DNA from: an uncultured Saprospiraceae bacterium
Lineage (GTDB): Bacteria; Bacteroidota; Bacteroidia; Chitinophagales; Saprospiraceae
NCBI GenBank assembly: GCA_938015595.1
Contig: CALLPI010000007.1
Coordinates: forward strand, 1-64,000
Direction of reading: 5' to 3'
Length of the DNA: 64,000 nucleotides
This document shows positions 8,964 to 19,340 of this stretch, piece after piece. The notes under the pieces are model-generated. The model was given only the letters and a program-made list of their open reading frames with translations, made no database searches and was not told where the DNA came from. How positions within the stretch are numbered: position 1 is the stretch's first letter; the number at the start of each line of letters is the position of its first letter. A program made the translations under genes and the position numbers.

Positions 8964-8997
8964 GGTGTGCCCCAGGGTACATCCGGCCTTTTTTTTT
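8964..8997 (+). terminator. Rho-independent terminator after the DUF3179 gene
   Basis: GGTGTGCC and GGTACATCC form a stem with one bulged T around a CCAG loop. GGCC and nine consecutive Ts (8989-8997) follow immediately. It ends 45 nt before the next gene and overlaps that gene's -33 element. Confidence 0.65.
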
Positions 8998-9028
8998 GTA
9001 AGCGGCGGGGCGTACTCTGGTAATTTTG
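8995..9028 (+). promoter_or_regulatory. Promoter of the metallophosphoesterase gene
   Basis: TTTG at 8995-8998 and TAATTTTG at 9021-9028 are separated by 22 nt and fit the Bacteroidota promoter pattern. The ATG at 9043 lies 14 nt after the -7 box, which supports that start over the longer frame reading through the promoter. Confidence 0.55.
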
Positions 9029-9042
9029 CTAACTTGCGGCCA

Positions 9043-9792
9043 ATGCGAGTGGTACACATCACTGATATGCACATTGGAGCGGAAGGCGAGTTTACCCGCG
9101 ATGTGGATGTACGCGGTAATTTCACAGCCGTCCTCCAGATGGCCATGGCGTTCCATCCCGATCGCTTCGTGCTGGGAGGAGACCTGTGCTTCAGCCACGG
9201 GCGCACAGAGGTATATGAATGGATACGGGCGCAAATGGAAGAAACCAGCCTGCCATACGACCTAGTCCCTGGCAACCACGACGATACCGCAATCATGGCG
9301 CAAGCCTTCAAGCGTTCACACCTGCTGCTCTCTGGCAGCGACATGGCCTACGCCAGTCAGGTGAAGGATGCTTTGTTTATTTTTTTGGATACAGGCCCTG
9401 GCAGCTTATCGGAAACACAGGCAGCATGGCTGCGCCAGATTCTGTCAGTCAATGTAGCTTTACCTGTTGTTTTCATGCACCACCCACCAGCTCCAGCAGG
9501 TATGCCCTATATGGATGCGTACTACCCGCTACAAAACCCAGAGCTATTTGCTGCTGCTGTGGAGGCATCTCCCGTGCCTGTGCAGGTGTTTTGTGGGCAC
9601 TACCACATTGAGAAATCCTTGCATCTCGGTAAAATGCACATCCACATTACGCCTTCTACTTTCTTCCAGATTGATCCCTGTTCAGCCGACTTTGCCGTAG
9701 ATCACTATCGGCCGGGCTTTCGCGTCATTGATTTACTACCCGGCAGAGGTGTCTCGCATTTTGTCAAGTATTTGGATGTGGCGGGGTGGTAG
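9043..9792 (+). CDS. Calcineurin-like metallophosphoesterase
   Basis: This 249-residue cytoplasmic protein belongs to the binuclear metallophosphoesterase fold. All metal-binding motifs are present in order: D-x-H in ITDMHIG near the N-terminus, GGD in VLGGDLCF, GNHD in VPGNHDD, HH in FMHHPPAP, and GHYH in FCGHYHIEK. The size is close to CpdA-type 3',5'-cyclic nucleotide phosphodiesterases, but substrate cannot be assigned from motifs alone. The start at 9043 is set by the motif spacing and by the promoter just upstream. Confidence 0.85.
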   Translation: MRVVHITDMHIGAEGEFTRDVDVRGNFTAVLQMAMAFHPDRFVLGGDLCFSHGRTEVYEWIRAQMEETSLPYDLVPGNHDDTAIMAQAFKRSHLLLSGSDMAYASQVKDALFIFLDTGPGSLSETQAAWLRQILSVNVALPVVFMHHPPAPAGMPYMDAYYPLQNPELFAAAVEASPVPVQVFCGHYHIEKSLHLGKMHIHITPSTFFQIDPCSADFAVDHYRPGFRVIDLLPGRGVSHFVKYLDVAGW

Positions 9793-9914
9793 TCAAAGTC
9801 CCGCAAGCTACGAGCCACAAAACCTGTGTGCACCATACTTGCAGTTTCCTTTAGTGCGGCCTGCTGCCTGTGGCCTACTTTATACCATCCTCACACCCAT
9901 TTACACTTGCTTCT

Positions 9915-9949
9915 CTTGCAAAAAATCTCCCCATTTCTTCTGACCTTTG
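9915..9949 (+). promoter_or_regulatory. Weak candidate promoter of the ornithine aminotransferase gene
   Basis: CTTG at 9915-9918 and GACCTTTG at 9942-9949 are 23 nt apart. Each has one mismatch to the -33/-7 pattern. The ATG is 21 nt further on. Confidence 0.3.
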
Positions 9950-9969
9950 CCAATATAAAAACAAAAATC

Positions 9970-11214
9970 ATGGTACAAGAAGTAGCCCTTAGTTCGCAGG
10001 AGTTGATGGATTTGGAAGACCGCCATGGCGCGCACAACTACCACCCCTTGCCAGTAGTCATTGCCCGCGGGCAGGGCGTGCACGTGTGGGATGTAGAAGG
10101 CAAGCAATACTACGACTTTCTCTCCGCCTATTCGGCAGTCAATCAAGGGCATTGCCACCCGCGCATTGTAGGAGCGCTCACCGAGCAGGCACAACGCCTG
10201 ACACTGACCAGCCGCGCCTTTTACAACGATATGCTGGGCCGCTTTGAGCACTACATCACAGAGTATTTTGGCTATGACCGCGTATTGCCGGCCAATACCG
10301 GCGTGGAAGGCGGCGAAACGGCGGTGAAACTCACCCGCAAGTGGGCATACCTGGTGAAGGGCGTACCCACCAATCAGGCTAAAATCGTGTTTGCCGCCGG
10401 CAACTTCTGGGGGCGTACCCTGGCCGCTATTTCTTCCTCCACCGACCCCAAAAGCACCAAGGACTTCGGGCCGTACATGCCTGGCTACATCATCATCCCC
10501 TACAACGACCTGGTAGCCCTAGAACAAGCACTGCAAGACCCTACTGTAGCCGGATTTATGATTGAACCCATACAGGGCGAGGCCGGCGTAATAGTACCTG
10601 ATGCAGGCTATTTGCGCCGCGCCTACGATTTGTGCCAGCAGCACAATGTACTGTTTATAGCCGACGAAGTACAAACCGGCATAGGCCGCACAGGGCGCTT
10701 GTTGGCCTGCGACCACGAACAGTTCAAACCCGATGTGCTGGTGCTGGGCAAAGCCCTGGGCGGTGGCGTATTCCCAGTATCGGCAGTGCTGACACGCGAC
10801 GAAATCATGCTGACCATCCGCCCTGGCGAGCACGGCAGCACCTTTGGCGGCAACCCATTAGCTTGTGCAGTAGCCATGGAAGCGCTGCAAGTCGTCAAAG
10901 ACGAAAAACTGGCTGAGAACGCCGAACACCTGGGCGAGATATTCCGCCGGCGCATGCAGGAACACCTGGTAGAACGTACCGACCTAGTGGTGCTCGTACG
11001 GGGCAAGGGCTTGCTAAATGCCATCGTTATCAATGATGACGAAGAAGGACACACTGCCTGGAATCTGTGCCTGCAGATGGCCCAAAACGGCCTGTTGGCC
11101 AAACCTACGCATGGCAATATCATTCGTTTTGCTCCGCCTTTGGTCATAACGGAGGACCAACTGCACGAGTGCTGTGATATCATTGAGCACACTGTGCTGC
11201 AATACCAAGGCTGA
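9970..11214 (+). CDS. rocD: Ornithine--oxo-acid aminotransferase
   Basis: This PLP enzyme converts ornithine and 2-oxoglutarate to glutamate-5-semialdehyde and glutamate, linking arginine breakdown to proline and glutamate. The 414-residue class-III aminotransferase has the typical N-terminus ([19 protein letters not shown]) and [18 protein letters not shown]. It also has [20 protein letters not shown], the [13 protein letters not shown] motif with the PLP-contacting aspartate, and the Schiff-base lysine in [10 protein letters not shown]. The specific N-terminal pattern separates it from acetylornithine or GABA aminotransferases. The start follows family length. It is convergent with the DUF3841 gene, 7 nt away. 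Confidence 0.93.
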   Translation: MVQEVALSSQELMDLEDRHGAHNYHPLPVVIARGQGVHVWDVEGKQYYDFLSAYSAVNQGHCHPRIVGALTEQAQRLTLTSRAFYNDMLGRFEHYITEYFGYDRVLPANTGVEGGETAVKLTRKWAYLVKGVPTNQAKIVFAAGNFWGRTLAAISSSTDPKSTKDFGPYMPGYIIIPYNDLVALEQALQDPTVAGFMIEPIQGEAGVIVPDAGYLRRAYDLCQQHNVLFIADEVQTGIGRTGRLLACDHEQFKPDVLVLGKALGGGVFPVSAVLTRDEIMLTIRPGEHGSTFGGNPLACAVAMEALQVVKDEKLAENAEHLGEIFRRRMQEHLVERTDLVVLVRGKGLLNAIVINDDEEGHTAWNLCLQMAQNGLLAKPTHGNIIRFAPPLVITEDQLHECCDIIEHTVLQYQG

Positions 11215-11221
11215 GATTCCT

Positions 11222-11746
11222 TTAAAGCGGAGTATCGAGGCTGTAGTCGGTCTTGCCGGGTTTAAGATCTACACTGCGGACGTCAACCACCCACTCCTTT
11301 CGCAGGCAGGGCAAGGCGGCCTGAATGTCGTCGCCTTCCAATGCCGTGGGCAGGCAAAACATGCCCCTATGCACATGAGGGGTTATGAGCTCCCCGTGCT
11401 CTACTACTTCGTCTATCAACTGAATAAACCCTGAGTACCTGGACAGCAAGCAACACTCGTCGGGTACGTCCAGCTCAAAAATGACCATCCCGTTGAGCAA
11501 CTGGTAATCCGTAAGTTGAGCTAATGCAGTACCTATGGTAGGAGGCGCATGCCATTGGCCGCAAGAATGCCAGGCCCAAACGGGTGCATGCCCATGCAAC
11601 GACAACCCCAGGCGCTCCATCTCCTGCGCCATCCATTCGTAGGCGGGTCTCCAGTTGACGGGCGTGTGCTTCCAGTCCACGTAGTAAACCGGGTTTTTGT
11701 CAAGCTGGTCTTCCAGCGCGGAGGATTGTAGCGACCACAGTATCAT
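11222..11746 (-). CDS. DUF3841-like cytoplasmic protein
   Basis: This 174-residue protein resembles the DUF3841 family. Family landmarks seen are the opening MILWSLQS (compare M-LWT-Q in relatives), a WRPAYEWMAQEMERLGL segment, PVWAWHSCGQW, and an LNGMVIFELDVPDECCLLSRY strand-loop. The function of the family is unknown. An ATG nine codons upstream adds a hydrophobic-looking stretch, but the family begins at MILW, so I use that start. The gene is divergent from the PorE-like gene and convergent with rocD. Confidence 0.6.
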   Translation of the reverse strand: MILWSLQSSALEDQLDKNPVYYVDWKHTPVNWRPAYEWMAQEMERLGLSLHGHAPVWAWHSCGQWHAPPTIGTALAQLTDYQLLNGMVIFELDVPDECCLLSRYSGFIQLIDEVVEHGELITPHVHRGMFCLPTALEGDDIQAALPCLRKEWVVDVRSVDLKPGKTDYSLDTPL

Positions 11747-11852
11747 AACGGGCAGCAAAAATCGAAAAAGCACATCGTTTCGCCAAGATTATCGGAGCAT
11801 TCTCTCTATCTTGCAGCCAGTTTTGCACTATAATCCCAACAATCTGATACCC

Positions 11853-13835
11853 ATGAATAGTCGCGCTATCTTGCTACTCCTGAATTTGTGTTGCAGTATG
11901 GCGGCCCCTTCTTTCAGTATTGCCCAATCGGCGGCAGACTGGTTCCAGCGGGGCGAAAATCTCCTGCTACAAGGACGACCTCAGAAGGCCATTAGCGCCC
12001 TGGAACGCGCGCTCAAACTCCGCCCCGACATGCAGTCAGCCCGACGCTACCTCGGCTTGTGTTATGAATTGCTCAAAGACTACCCCCGCGCGCTGGGTTA
12101 CTACATAGAAGTAACCGAGCAGGACTCACTGTTCTCCAGAGCCATCTACTTTCAGATTGGCGAACTATGCTATAAAACCGGCCAGTATGTGCTGGCCACT
12201 CAATACTTTGAACGCTATAAATCCATGCAGCAAAAACCAGTAGCGGCCTTCAGCCTGCGTGGCGAGCGGGAGTTTTATGAAGAAGCCGGCTATCTGCTGC
12301 GATTGCCAAGCCTGGAGCGCGCCTGTCAAATTGCACTGGACTCCATCAAGTTGCTCAATGTCAGCTATGTGCAAAACATGGGGAGCAAGATCAATACCCG
12401 GGCCGATGAATACTTCCCCGCTTTGAGCAACAACAACCGACTACTGCTCTACACCCGGCGGCTAAATAAAAACGCCGACGAAGACCTCTACTTCAGCATA
12501 CTGTCAGGTACGCAATGGCAAACCGGCACCTTGGTGGAGTCAGGCATCAATACCAAAAATAATGAGGGCATGCCTACCCTGGTGCGCAATGGCCGTCGGC
12601 TATTCTTTACGGCTTGTGGGCGCGAGCAAGTGTTGGGGCCTTGCGACATCTGGGAGGCTGACCTCGACCCCGAAATCGCCGCCATCACCGGAATGCGCCC
12701 TCTCAAAGGCGCATTGAATACCGAGCGCTGGGAATCGCAAGCCACTGTAAGTTGCGATGGCAGCACGCTCTACTTTGCCAGCAATCGCCCTGGAGGCCTG
12801 GGCGGTACCGATATATGGATGAGCGAGCGACAGCCCGATGGCTCCTGGGGACCAGCCCGAAATCTGGGTGACAAAATCAACTCCTCCGGCGACGAAGAGG
12901 CACCCTTCATCACCAGCGACGGCAAAGCCCTCTACTTTTCCTCCAATGGCCACCCTGGGCTGGGCGAGCAAGACCTATTCGTAGCCTGGAAAGACGCCAA
13001 TGACCGCTGGACTAGCCCCATCAATCTCGGCCCTAGGGTCAACACAGCCTACCGCGAACTCGGCTTCTTCCTCTCCGCTGACGGGCAAACCGCTTACTTC
13101 GCCTCCGACCGCCCTGAAGGGTACGGCGGCATGGATATCTACTTTTTTCAACTTTCCGAGCAGTTGTACACCGACCCCATCACCTTGGTAGAAGGCTTTG
13201 TCAAAGACTCTATACTGGGCATCCCGCTCCAAGTAAACCTTGACATTGAAGGTAGGGGTACGATCCCCACCGATAAAGATGGTCACTTCTTCCTGTGCGT
13301 ACCCGCCGGCAGTATCCTGAACATACGTACCGAACGGCACTTTTACCATCCTTTCCAGCAGCAGTACCCCATACCCCACTGGGACAATAAAGACCTCTAC
13401 ACCATTGACTTGCTCCTGCAGCCTACACAGCCGCCCGGAACAGTGACAACACCCTCCCTAACATCAGCCGACACCTCACGTACACAGCCCGTAATTCGCC
13501 CCAGAGCCCGAAAGGAAATTACCCATGCTGTGTATTTCGACTTCGACAAGTCCACCATTAGTGCCGAATCGCAGAAGCCCCTGGCGGAGTTTGCCGTCAA
13601 TCTGAAAAGTAAGGATGTGATTCGGGTCAACATCGTAGGTTTTGCCGACGACATAGGTGCCGACGTCTATAACCTACGCCTGAGTGAAGAGCGCGCCAAG
13701 CAAGTAGCGGTATTCCTGCTACAAAATCAAATCACTGTAGACCAAATCTTTATCGAAGGCAGAGGCGAGGTACGCGGCGCTGGCCCTCGCGAAAAAAACC
13801 GTCGTGTGGACATCCGAGTGCTGCTAATGGAGTAA
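11853..13835 (+). CDS. PorE-like OmpA-family protein (TPR, PD40 propeller, carboxypeptidase-regulatory-like, OmpA)
   Basis: This 660-residue envelope protein has a signal peptide ending near SIAQS. TPR repeats follow (AADWFQRGENLLLQGRPQKA onward, about residues 30-170), then WD40-like PD40 repeats (about 190-430, with phrases such as LYFASNRPGGLGGTDIW and FSSNGHPGLGEQDLF). Next come a carboxypeptidase-regulatory-like beta domain (about 440-530) and an OmpA domain (VYFDFDKSTISAESQ, EGRGE, RRVDIRVLL). This domain order is that of PorE, which anchors part of the type IX secretion system to peptidoglycan. Bacteroidota have several such paralogues, so PorE identity is likely but not proven. No T9SS core genes adjoin it. 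Confidence 0.75.
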   Translation: MNSRAILLLLNLCCSMAAPSFSIAQSAADWFQRGENLLLQGRPQKAISALERALKLRPDMQSARRYLGLCYELLKDYPRALGYYIEVTEQDSLFSRAIYFQIGELCYKTGQYVLATQYFERYKSMQQKPVAAFSLRGEREFYEEAGYLLRLPSLERACQIALDSIKLLNVSYVQNMGSKINTRADEYFPALSNNNRLLLYTRRLNKNADEDLYFSILSGTQWQTGTLVESGINTKNNEGMPTLVRNGRRLFFTACGREQVLGPCDIWEADLDPEIAAITGMRPLKGALNTERWESQATVSCDGSTLYFASNRPGGLGGTDIWMSERQPDGSWGPARNLGDKINSSGDEEAPFITSDGKALYFSSNGHPGLGEQDLFVAWKDANDRWTSPINLGPRVNTAYRELGFFLSADGQTAYFASDRPEGYGGMDIYFFQLSEQLYTDPITLVEGFVKDSILGIPLQVNLDIEGRGTIPTDKDGHFFLCVPAGSILNIRTERHFYHPFQQQYPIPHWDNKDLYTIDLLLQPTQPPGTVTTPSLTSADTSRTQPVIRPRARKEITHAVYFDFDKSTISAESQKPLAEFAVNLKSKDVIRVNIVGFADDIGADVYNLRLSEERAKQVAVFLLQNQITVDQIFIEGRGEVRGAGPREKNRRVDIRVLLME

Positions 13836-15824
<1,989 letters not shown>

Positions 15825-15852
15825 AATAGTATTCGCCCTAAGATTTGAGTGT

Positions 15853-15879
15853 CAGCAAAGATAGTCACTTACTTTGCTG
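15853..15879. terminator. Inverted repeat between convergent pyrG and lipoprotein genes
   Basis: CAGCAAAG at 15853-15860 and CTTTGCTG at 15872-15879 form a perfect 8-bp stem with an 11-nt loop. It overlaps the stop codon of the minus-strand gene and lies 28 nt after the pyrG stop. There is no T-tract, so a bidirectional terminator is only a suggestion. Confidence 0.3.
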
Positions 15880-16548
15880 CAATAGGCTATCCTGGTGTTC
15901 AAAGAGCAAACTTTGACAAAAAGCAATGTAGTCCTTCATCTGGAGCTGGGTGTTGGCGATGGCCTGCAGGTAGCGCTGCTTTTCGGCTTCGGGCAGGCGG
16001 CACTGGGCAATGGAGTCAGGCAGTTCCTGGCGCAGAAACTCCAACGCCAGCAAGTGCTTGTGGATGGCCAGGCGGGCATTGTCGGGTTGAGGGCTTCGAA
16101 GGTTTTGCCTGGCAGCGGCATACCAGTCTTTGGTCAGAGCCATCTGGTCGTAGAGCGTGACCAAGCGCTTGTGCAAAGGTATGTCGCGTTGGGCAAGGGT
16201 GATCTTGAGGTGGTCGCCAAGGTTGTACCACGAAGGATCAGAGCGAGCGGCACTGATACGAGCTTCGTAGTCGGTCAGCAGTTGGTCAATACGCAGCAAG
16301 GCAGCATTGGCTTTGGGTGAAGATGTTCGAGCACTAAGCGCATCGGTTTGCCTGCGATAGACCTGCCAGCGCTGGGCAATGGAGTCCAAAGCCTCGGGCG
16401 TTAAGATGCGAGGCAGGACTTCGCCGGCAAACAGCACAGACATTTCTTTGAGAATCTGCTTTTCGAGCCGCTGAGCCTTGCGTTCGGGGCTTCGGCAGGC
16501 AGTGCAAGTTAGGATCAACAGGCCGCAGGAGAGCAAGGCGTGTTTCAT
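15865..16548 (-). CDS. Helical lipoprotein of unknown function
   Basis: This 227-residue protein starts with a lipoprotein signal (MKHALLSCGLLILTCTAC, lipid cysteine at residue 18). The rest is strongly helical and charged (for example RKAQRLEKQILKEMSVLF), with no recognised domain. Its ATG overlaps the cmk stop codon by four bases (ATGA), so it is very likely translated together with cmk. A link between cytidylate kinase and an envelope lipoprotein is not obvious and may only reflect shared expression. Confidence 0.7.
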   Translation of the reverse strand: MKHALLSCGLLILTCTACRSPERKAQRLEKQILKEMSVLFAGEVLPRILTPEALDSIAQRWQVYRRQTDALSARTSSPKANAALLRIDQLLTDYEARISAARSDPSWYNLGDHLKITLAQRDIPLHKRLVTLYDQMALTKDWYAAARQNLRSPQPDNARLAIHKHLLALEFLRQELPDSIAQCRLPEAEKQRYLQAIANTQLQMKDYIAFCQSLLFEHQDSLLQQSK

Positions 16549-17222
16549 ACTTCGGTGGCTCTAGCATAAGCCCACTGTAGGGCTAGTTCAAGTTGTTGTT
16601 GGCGGTCAAGGTGAGTATTGTCGAGCACAATAGCGTCGTCGGCCTGTCGCAGAGGGCTGTCGGCGCGTGTGGCGTCAATGTGGTCGCGCTCCAGGAGGTT
16701 GTGGCGCACCTGCGCTTCTATAGGTTCAAGGCCTCTGGCACTGAGTTCGAGCATTCTTCGGCGCACGCGTTGGTCGAGGTCGGCAGTGAGGAAGATTTTG
16801 AGTTCTGCTTGAGGAAACACAACAGTGCCAATGTCGCGCCCGTCCATGACGATACCACCGGCCTGCCCCATGGCTTGCTGCTGTCGTACGAGCATTCTGC
16901 GCACCTGAGGAATGGCCGCTACGAGGCTGACGACAGCCGACACGCGCATGTCGCGGATGGCATCTTCTACATCTTCACCATTGAGAAAAGTGCGGTTCTG
17001 GCCTTGTACGTTTTTGAACGCAATATGGATGTGTTCCAGCGCTTGCCCAACTGCTTCTAAATCATCAATAGGGACGAGGTGATCGAGTAGGTATAACGCA
17101 ACTGCCCGGTACATGGCACCGGAATCCACGTAGGCAAATCCGAGGGTGGCGGCCAGGTCACGTGCCAGGGTGCTTTTACCGCAAGCCGAAAAGCCATCAA
17201 TGGCGATGATGATATTTTTCAT
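16545..17222 (-). CDS. cmk: Cytidylate kinase
   Basis: Cmk phosphorylates CMP and dCMP for nucleic acid synthesis. The 225-residue protein has the P-loop GFSACGKST near the N-terminus and YVDSGAMYRAVAL. It also has the CMP-binding GIVMDGRDIGTVVFPQAELK block and RDHIDATRADSPLRQADDA. The serine-alanine-cysteine P-loop variant resembles other Bacteroidota Cmk proteins. A run of ten G:C pairs lies 17 bp upstream of the start. The downstream lipoprotein gene overlaps by 4 nt. Confidence 0.95.
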   Translation of the reverse strand: MKNIIIAIDGFSACGKSTLARDLAATLGFAYVDSGAMYRAVALYLLDHLVPIDDLEAVGQALEHIHIAFKNVQGQNRTFLNGEDVEDAIRDMRVSAVVSLVAAIPQVRRMLVRQQQAMGQAGGIVMDGRDIGTVVFPQAELKIFLTADLDQRVRRRMLELSARGLEPIEAQVRHNLLERDHIDATRADSPLRQADDAIVLDNTHLDRQQQLELALQWAYARATEV

Positions 17223-17239
17223 TGGCAGATGGAGGTTGA

Positions 17240-17249
17240 GGGGGGGGGG
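17240..17249. repeat. Homopolymeric G10 (C10 on the coding strand) upstream of cmk
   Basis: Ten consecutive G residues on the plus strand lie in the 52-bp gap between the helical protein gene and cmk, 17 bp before the cmk start. It is the longest G:C run I noticed in the window. Tracts of this kind are prone to slippage. Confidence 0.9.
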
Positions 17250-17274
17250 CAGTACGGCAAGTCATAGGCTAAGT

Positions 17275-18786
17275 TTATGAAAGCAGTTTGAGGATCATTT
17301 CCCACAATTTTGGATACGGGATGACTTCGAGGTACTGCAATCGCCCATTATAGCGGAAGGGAATTTCGTGCAGGGTGCGCAGGGGTACTTCTGTTTTTTT
17401 TAGTCCTGCCGTATTAAAATTATTCAGGCGCAATTGGTTGAGCAACTTGATGAAAGCTGCCTGGCGGGCAAAGTCTTCCTTGTGACGCAAGGTGTTGATC
17501 AAGCTGCCAAGCCATTCAATCTGCTTGGCGGCTTTGTCAAATAGTTTTGCACGCAGCAGGAATGCAATCTGCGCTACGGCGAGCAGGATGGTTTTGTTTT
17601 CTTGCCTGGGCTCGAACGGGATAGAAGCAGACATAAAATCTTCAACGACGAAAGCTTTTCTTTTCTGGAAGAGTACGATTTGCTGATTCACTGAGTTGAG
17701 TTGCTTGAGTAGGTGTACATACACGGTAAAGATATTCCACTTGGCCTCATGTTCGGCAGTGATTTTGGAGAAGTATTTATACTCTATCGCCTCCTTGTAA
17801 ACGGCAAACACGTGCAGCAGACTGTCGGTGCGAATACTGAGCAACAGGAGCAACTCCATGAGTACTAAGTGGTCGTCAGGTGTCAAGTGAGAAATTTTGA
17901 GGGCTTGCTCGGCAATCGCGCGTCCAGTTTTGAAGTCAAGGGTGTGCAGGGCGGTACGCAAGCGCAGCATAGCAAAGCGCAGCATATTGTCTTTACTTGC
18001 CCAAGTAGGGTTTTGAACCAGCCAGTTTTCGGCTTGTAGTCCGGTTTCTTCCATTGCCTGATAGTTGCCTTCTGCTTCAAATCGAAGCATCCAAGCTTCG
18101 AAAGCTGCCAGGCTGACTATCGGAGTATCAAACTGCTCGGTAAGACTCAACAGTTCGTCACACCAAAGAACAACTTGCGCAGTCTGAGCCTCAGCCAGTC
18201 GGGGTGTGCCATAACAGACCAACCGTATGCTTTGCAGGTATCCTTCTGCCTGGATTTCAGCATTCCAGTGAGGATAGAACGCTTCAATAAGCGATTGCTG
18301 CGCATCAAATTCTTTTTTACTACCCTGCAGAGCATATATTTCTCTGAGTAACGATGCGCTTTGTACCACCATGCCAGACAGGCGATATTTGAGCGCCAGC
18401 GCCTGTATCTGAGTGGCTTCTACTATGGCAGTGTGAGTGGCGCCATGCGTCTTCAGCAAGTGCACCAAGGCCAATTGTCGGTTGCAGAACTTCAGGGCGG
18501 CATCGAAGCTGCCGGTCTGGGGCTGATAGGGGTCAATGAAAAAAAAAGTGTTGAGCAATTTGCGCTTAAAACGCGACTTGAACTGCCGGTATCGGTCGTC
18601 TGCTATGGGTGTGCCGTATAGGACTACAGCAGCTTCTGTGTCATTTTTGAACAAGTGTTGCTGCAAGCCTTCCCAAAAAGCAGCATACTTGCTGCTTGAC
18701 CTGCGCAGGCTTTGTTGGTCGAGCACCTCAATTTTTGAGGGAGCATTCTTGCCCAGAATTTCGGCCATTTCCAGCAATTCTTTCAT
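17275..18786 (-). CDS. Uncharacterised all-helical cytoplasmic protein (TPR-like)
   Basis: I do not recognise this 503-residue protein. It has no signal peptide or membrane segment. Composition is that of a helical-repeat protein, with many Ala/Leu/Gln-rich amphipathic helices such as EAWMLRFEAEGNYQAMEETG and HLVLMELLLLLSIRTDSLLH, suggestive of degenerate TPR repeats. It has no catalytic motif that I can see. A good promoter lies directly upstream, and cmk follows after 52 nt containing the C10 run. The name and function are open. Confidence 0.6.
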   Translation of the reverse strand: MKELLEMAEILGKNAPSKIEVLDQQSLRRSSSKYAAFWEGLQQHLFKNDTEAAVVLYGTPIADDRYRQFKSRFKRKLLNTFFFIDPYQPQTGSFDAALKFCNRQLALVHLLKTHGATHTAIVEATQIQALALKYRLSGMVVQSASLLREIYALQGSKKEFDAQQSLIEAFYPHWNAEIQAEGYLQSIRLVCYGTPRLAEAQTAQVVLWCDELLSLTEQFDTPIVSLAAFEAWMLRFEAEGNYQAMEETGLQAENWLVQNPTWASKDNMLRFAMLRLRTALHTLDFKTGRAIAEQALKISHLTPDDHLVLMELLLLLSIRTDSLLHVFAVYKEAIEYKYFSKITAEHEAKWNIFTVYVHLLKQLNSVNQQIVLFQKRKAFVVEDFMSASIPFEPRQENKTILLAVAQIAFLLRAKLFDKAAKQIEWLGSLINTLRHKEDFARQAAFIKLLNQLRLNNFNTAGLKKTEVPLRTLHEIPFRYNGRLQYLEVIPYPKLWEMILKLLS

Positions 18787-18793
18787 AATGCTG

Positions 18794-18823
18794 CAAAAGT
18801 AGCAAGTGTATCAGCGGAACAAA
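18794..18823 (-). promoter_or_regulatory. Promoter of the helical-protein/cmk group
   Basis: The minus strand reads TTTG (18820-18823), 18 nt, then TACTTTTG (18794-18801), an exact fit to the Bacteroidota promoter pattern. The -7 box ends 7 nt before the ATG at 18786, so the leader would be nearly absent. Confidence 0.65.
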
Positions 18824-18832
18824 ATGAGAAAT

Positions 18833-18886
18833 GGCTTTACAACACGGGGCTGTAAAGCCATCGTACCTTGCGGTGGAATCCCACCG
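18833..18886 (-). terminator. Paired hairpins downstream of the DUF2795 gene
   Basis: Going down the minus strand after the DUF2795 stop, a perfect 6-bp stem (CGGTGG/CCACCG, 18871-18886) precedes a perfect 9-bp stem (GGCTTTACA/TGTAAAGCC, 18833-18859). T-rich sequence (ATTTCTCATTTTG) follows. This is a plausible terminator, and it ends just before the -33 box of the next gene. Confidence 0.45.
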
Positions 18887-18924
18887 TTGGTCAAAACTCT
18901 ACGTAGCTCGATAGTGCCCAATGC

Positions 18925-19146
18925 TCAGTACTCGTCGTCGTTGAAGAGGAAGTCCTCCTTGCGCGGGTAGTCCGGCCAGATGTCTTCAATGCCTTCGTAG
19001 ATTTCGTCTTCGTCCTCCATTTGCTGCAGGTTTTCAATAACTTCTACAGGCGCCCCGGAGCGGATGGCGTAGTCAATCAACTCATCGCGGGAAGCAGGCC
19101 AGGGCGCATCTTCCAAGTGGTAAGCCAATTCCAAAGTCCAGTACAT
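18925..19146 (-). CDS. DUF2795 family small acidic protein
   Basis: This 73-residue protein is highly conserved across Bacteroidota. It begins MYWTLELAYHLEDAPWPASR, continues with DELIDYAIRSGAPVEVIENL, and ends in a strongly acidic tail (PRKEDFLFNDDEY). The family function is unknown. The small size and strong sequence pattern make the call secure despite the short frame. It is followed by paired hairpins, so it may be its own transcription unit. Confidence 0.85.
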   Translation of the reverse strand: MYWTLELAYHLEDAPWPASRDELIDYAIRSGAPVEVIENLQQMEDEDEIYEGIEDIWPDYPRKEDFLFNDDEY

Positions 19147-19340
19147 AACGATCCGAGTTTTCTGTTTTTTGATAGTTGAGTTGAAAATGTGCGCGAATAA
19201 CGATATAAAGACGCAAACGTTTTAAATCACAAGCCTATTTTTTTTCAAAATGATCCATTCCAACTTTCAAAAGCGCGATGCTCAAATGAATCGTTTACGA
19301 AATAAAGCACTCATAATCAACACTTTGAAGAGTAGTCAAC

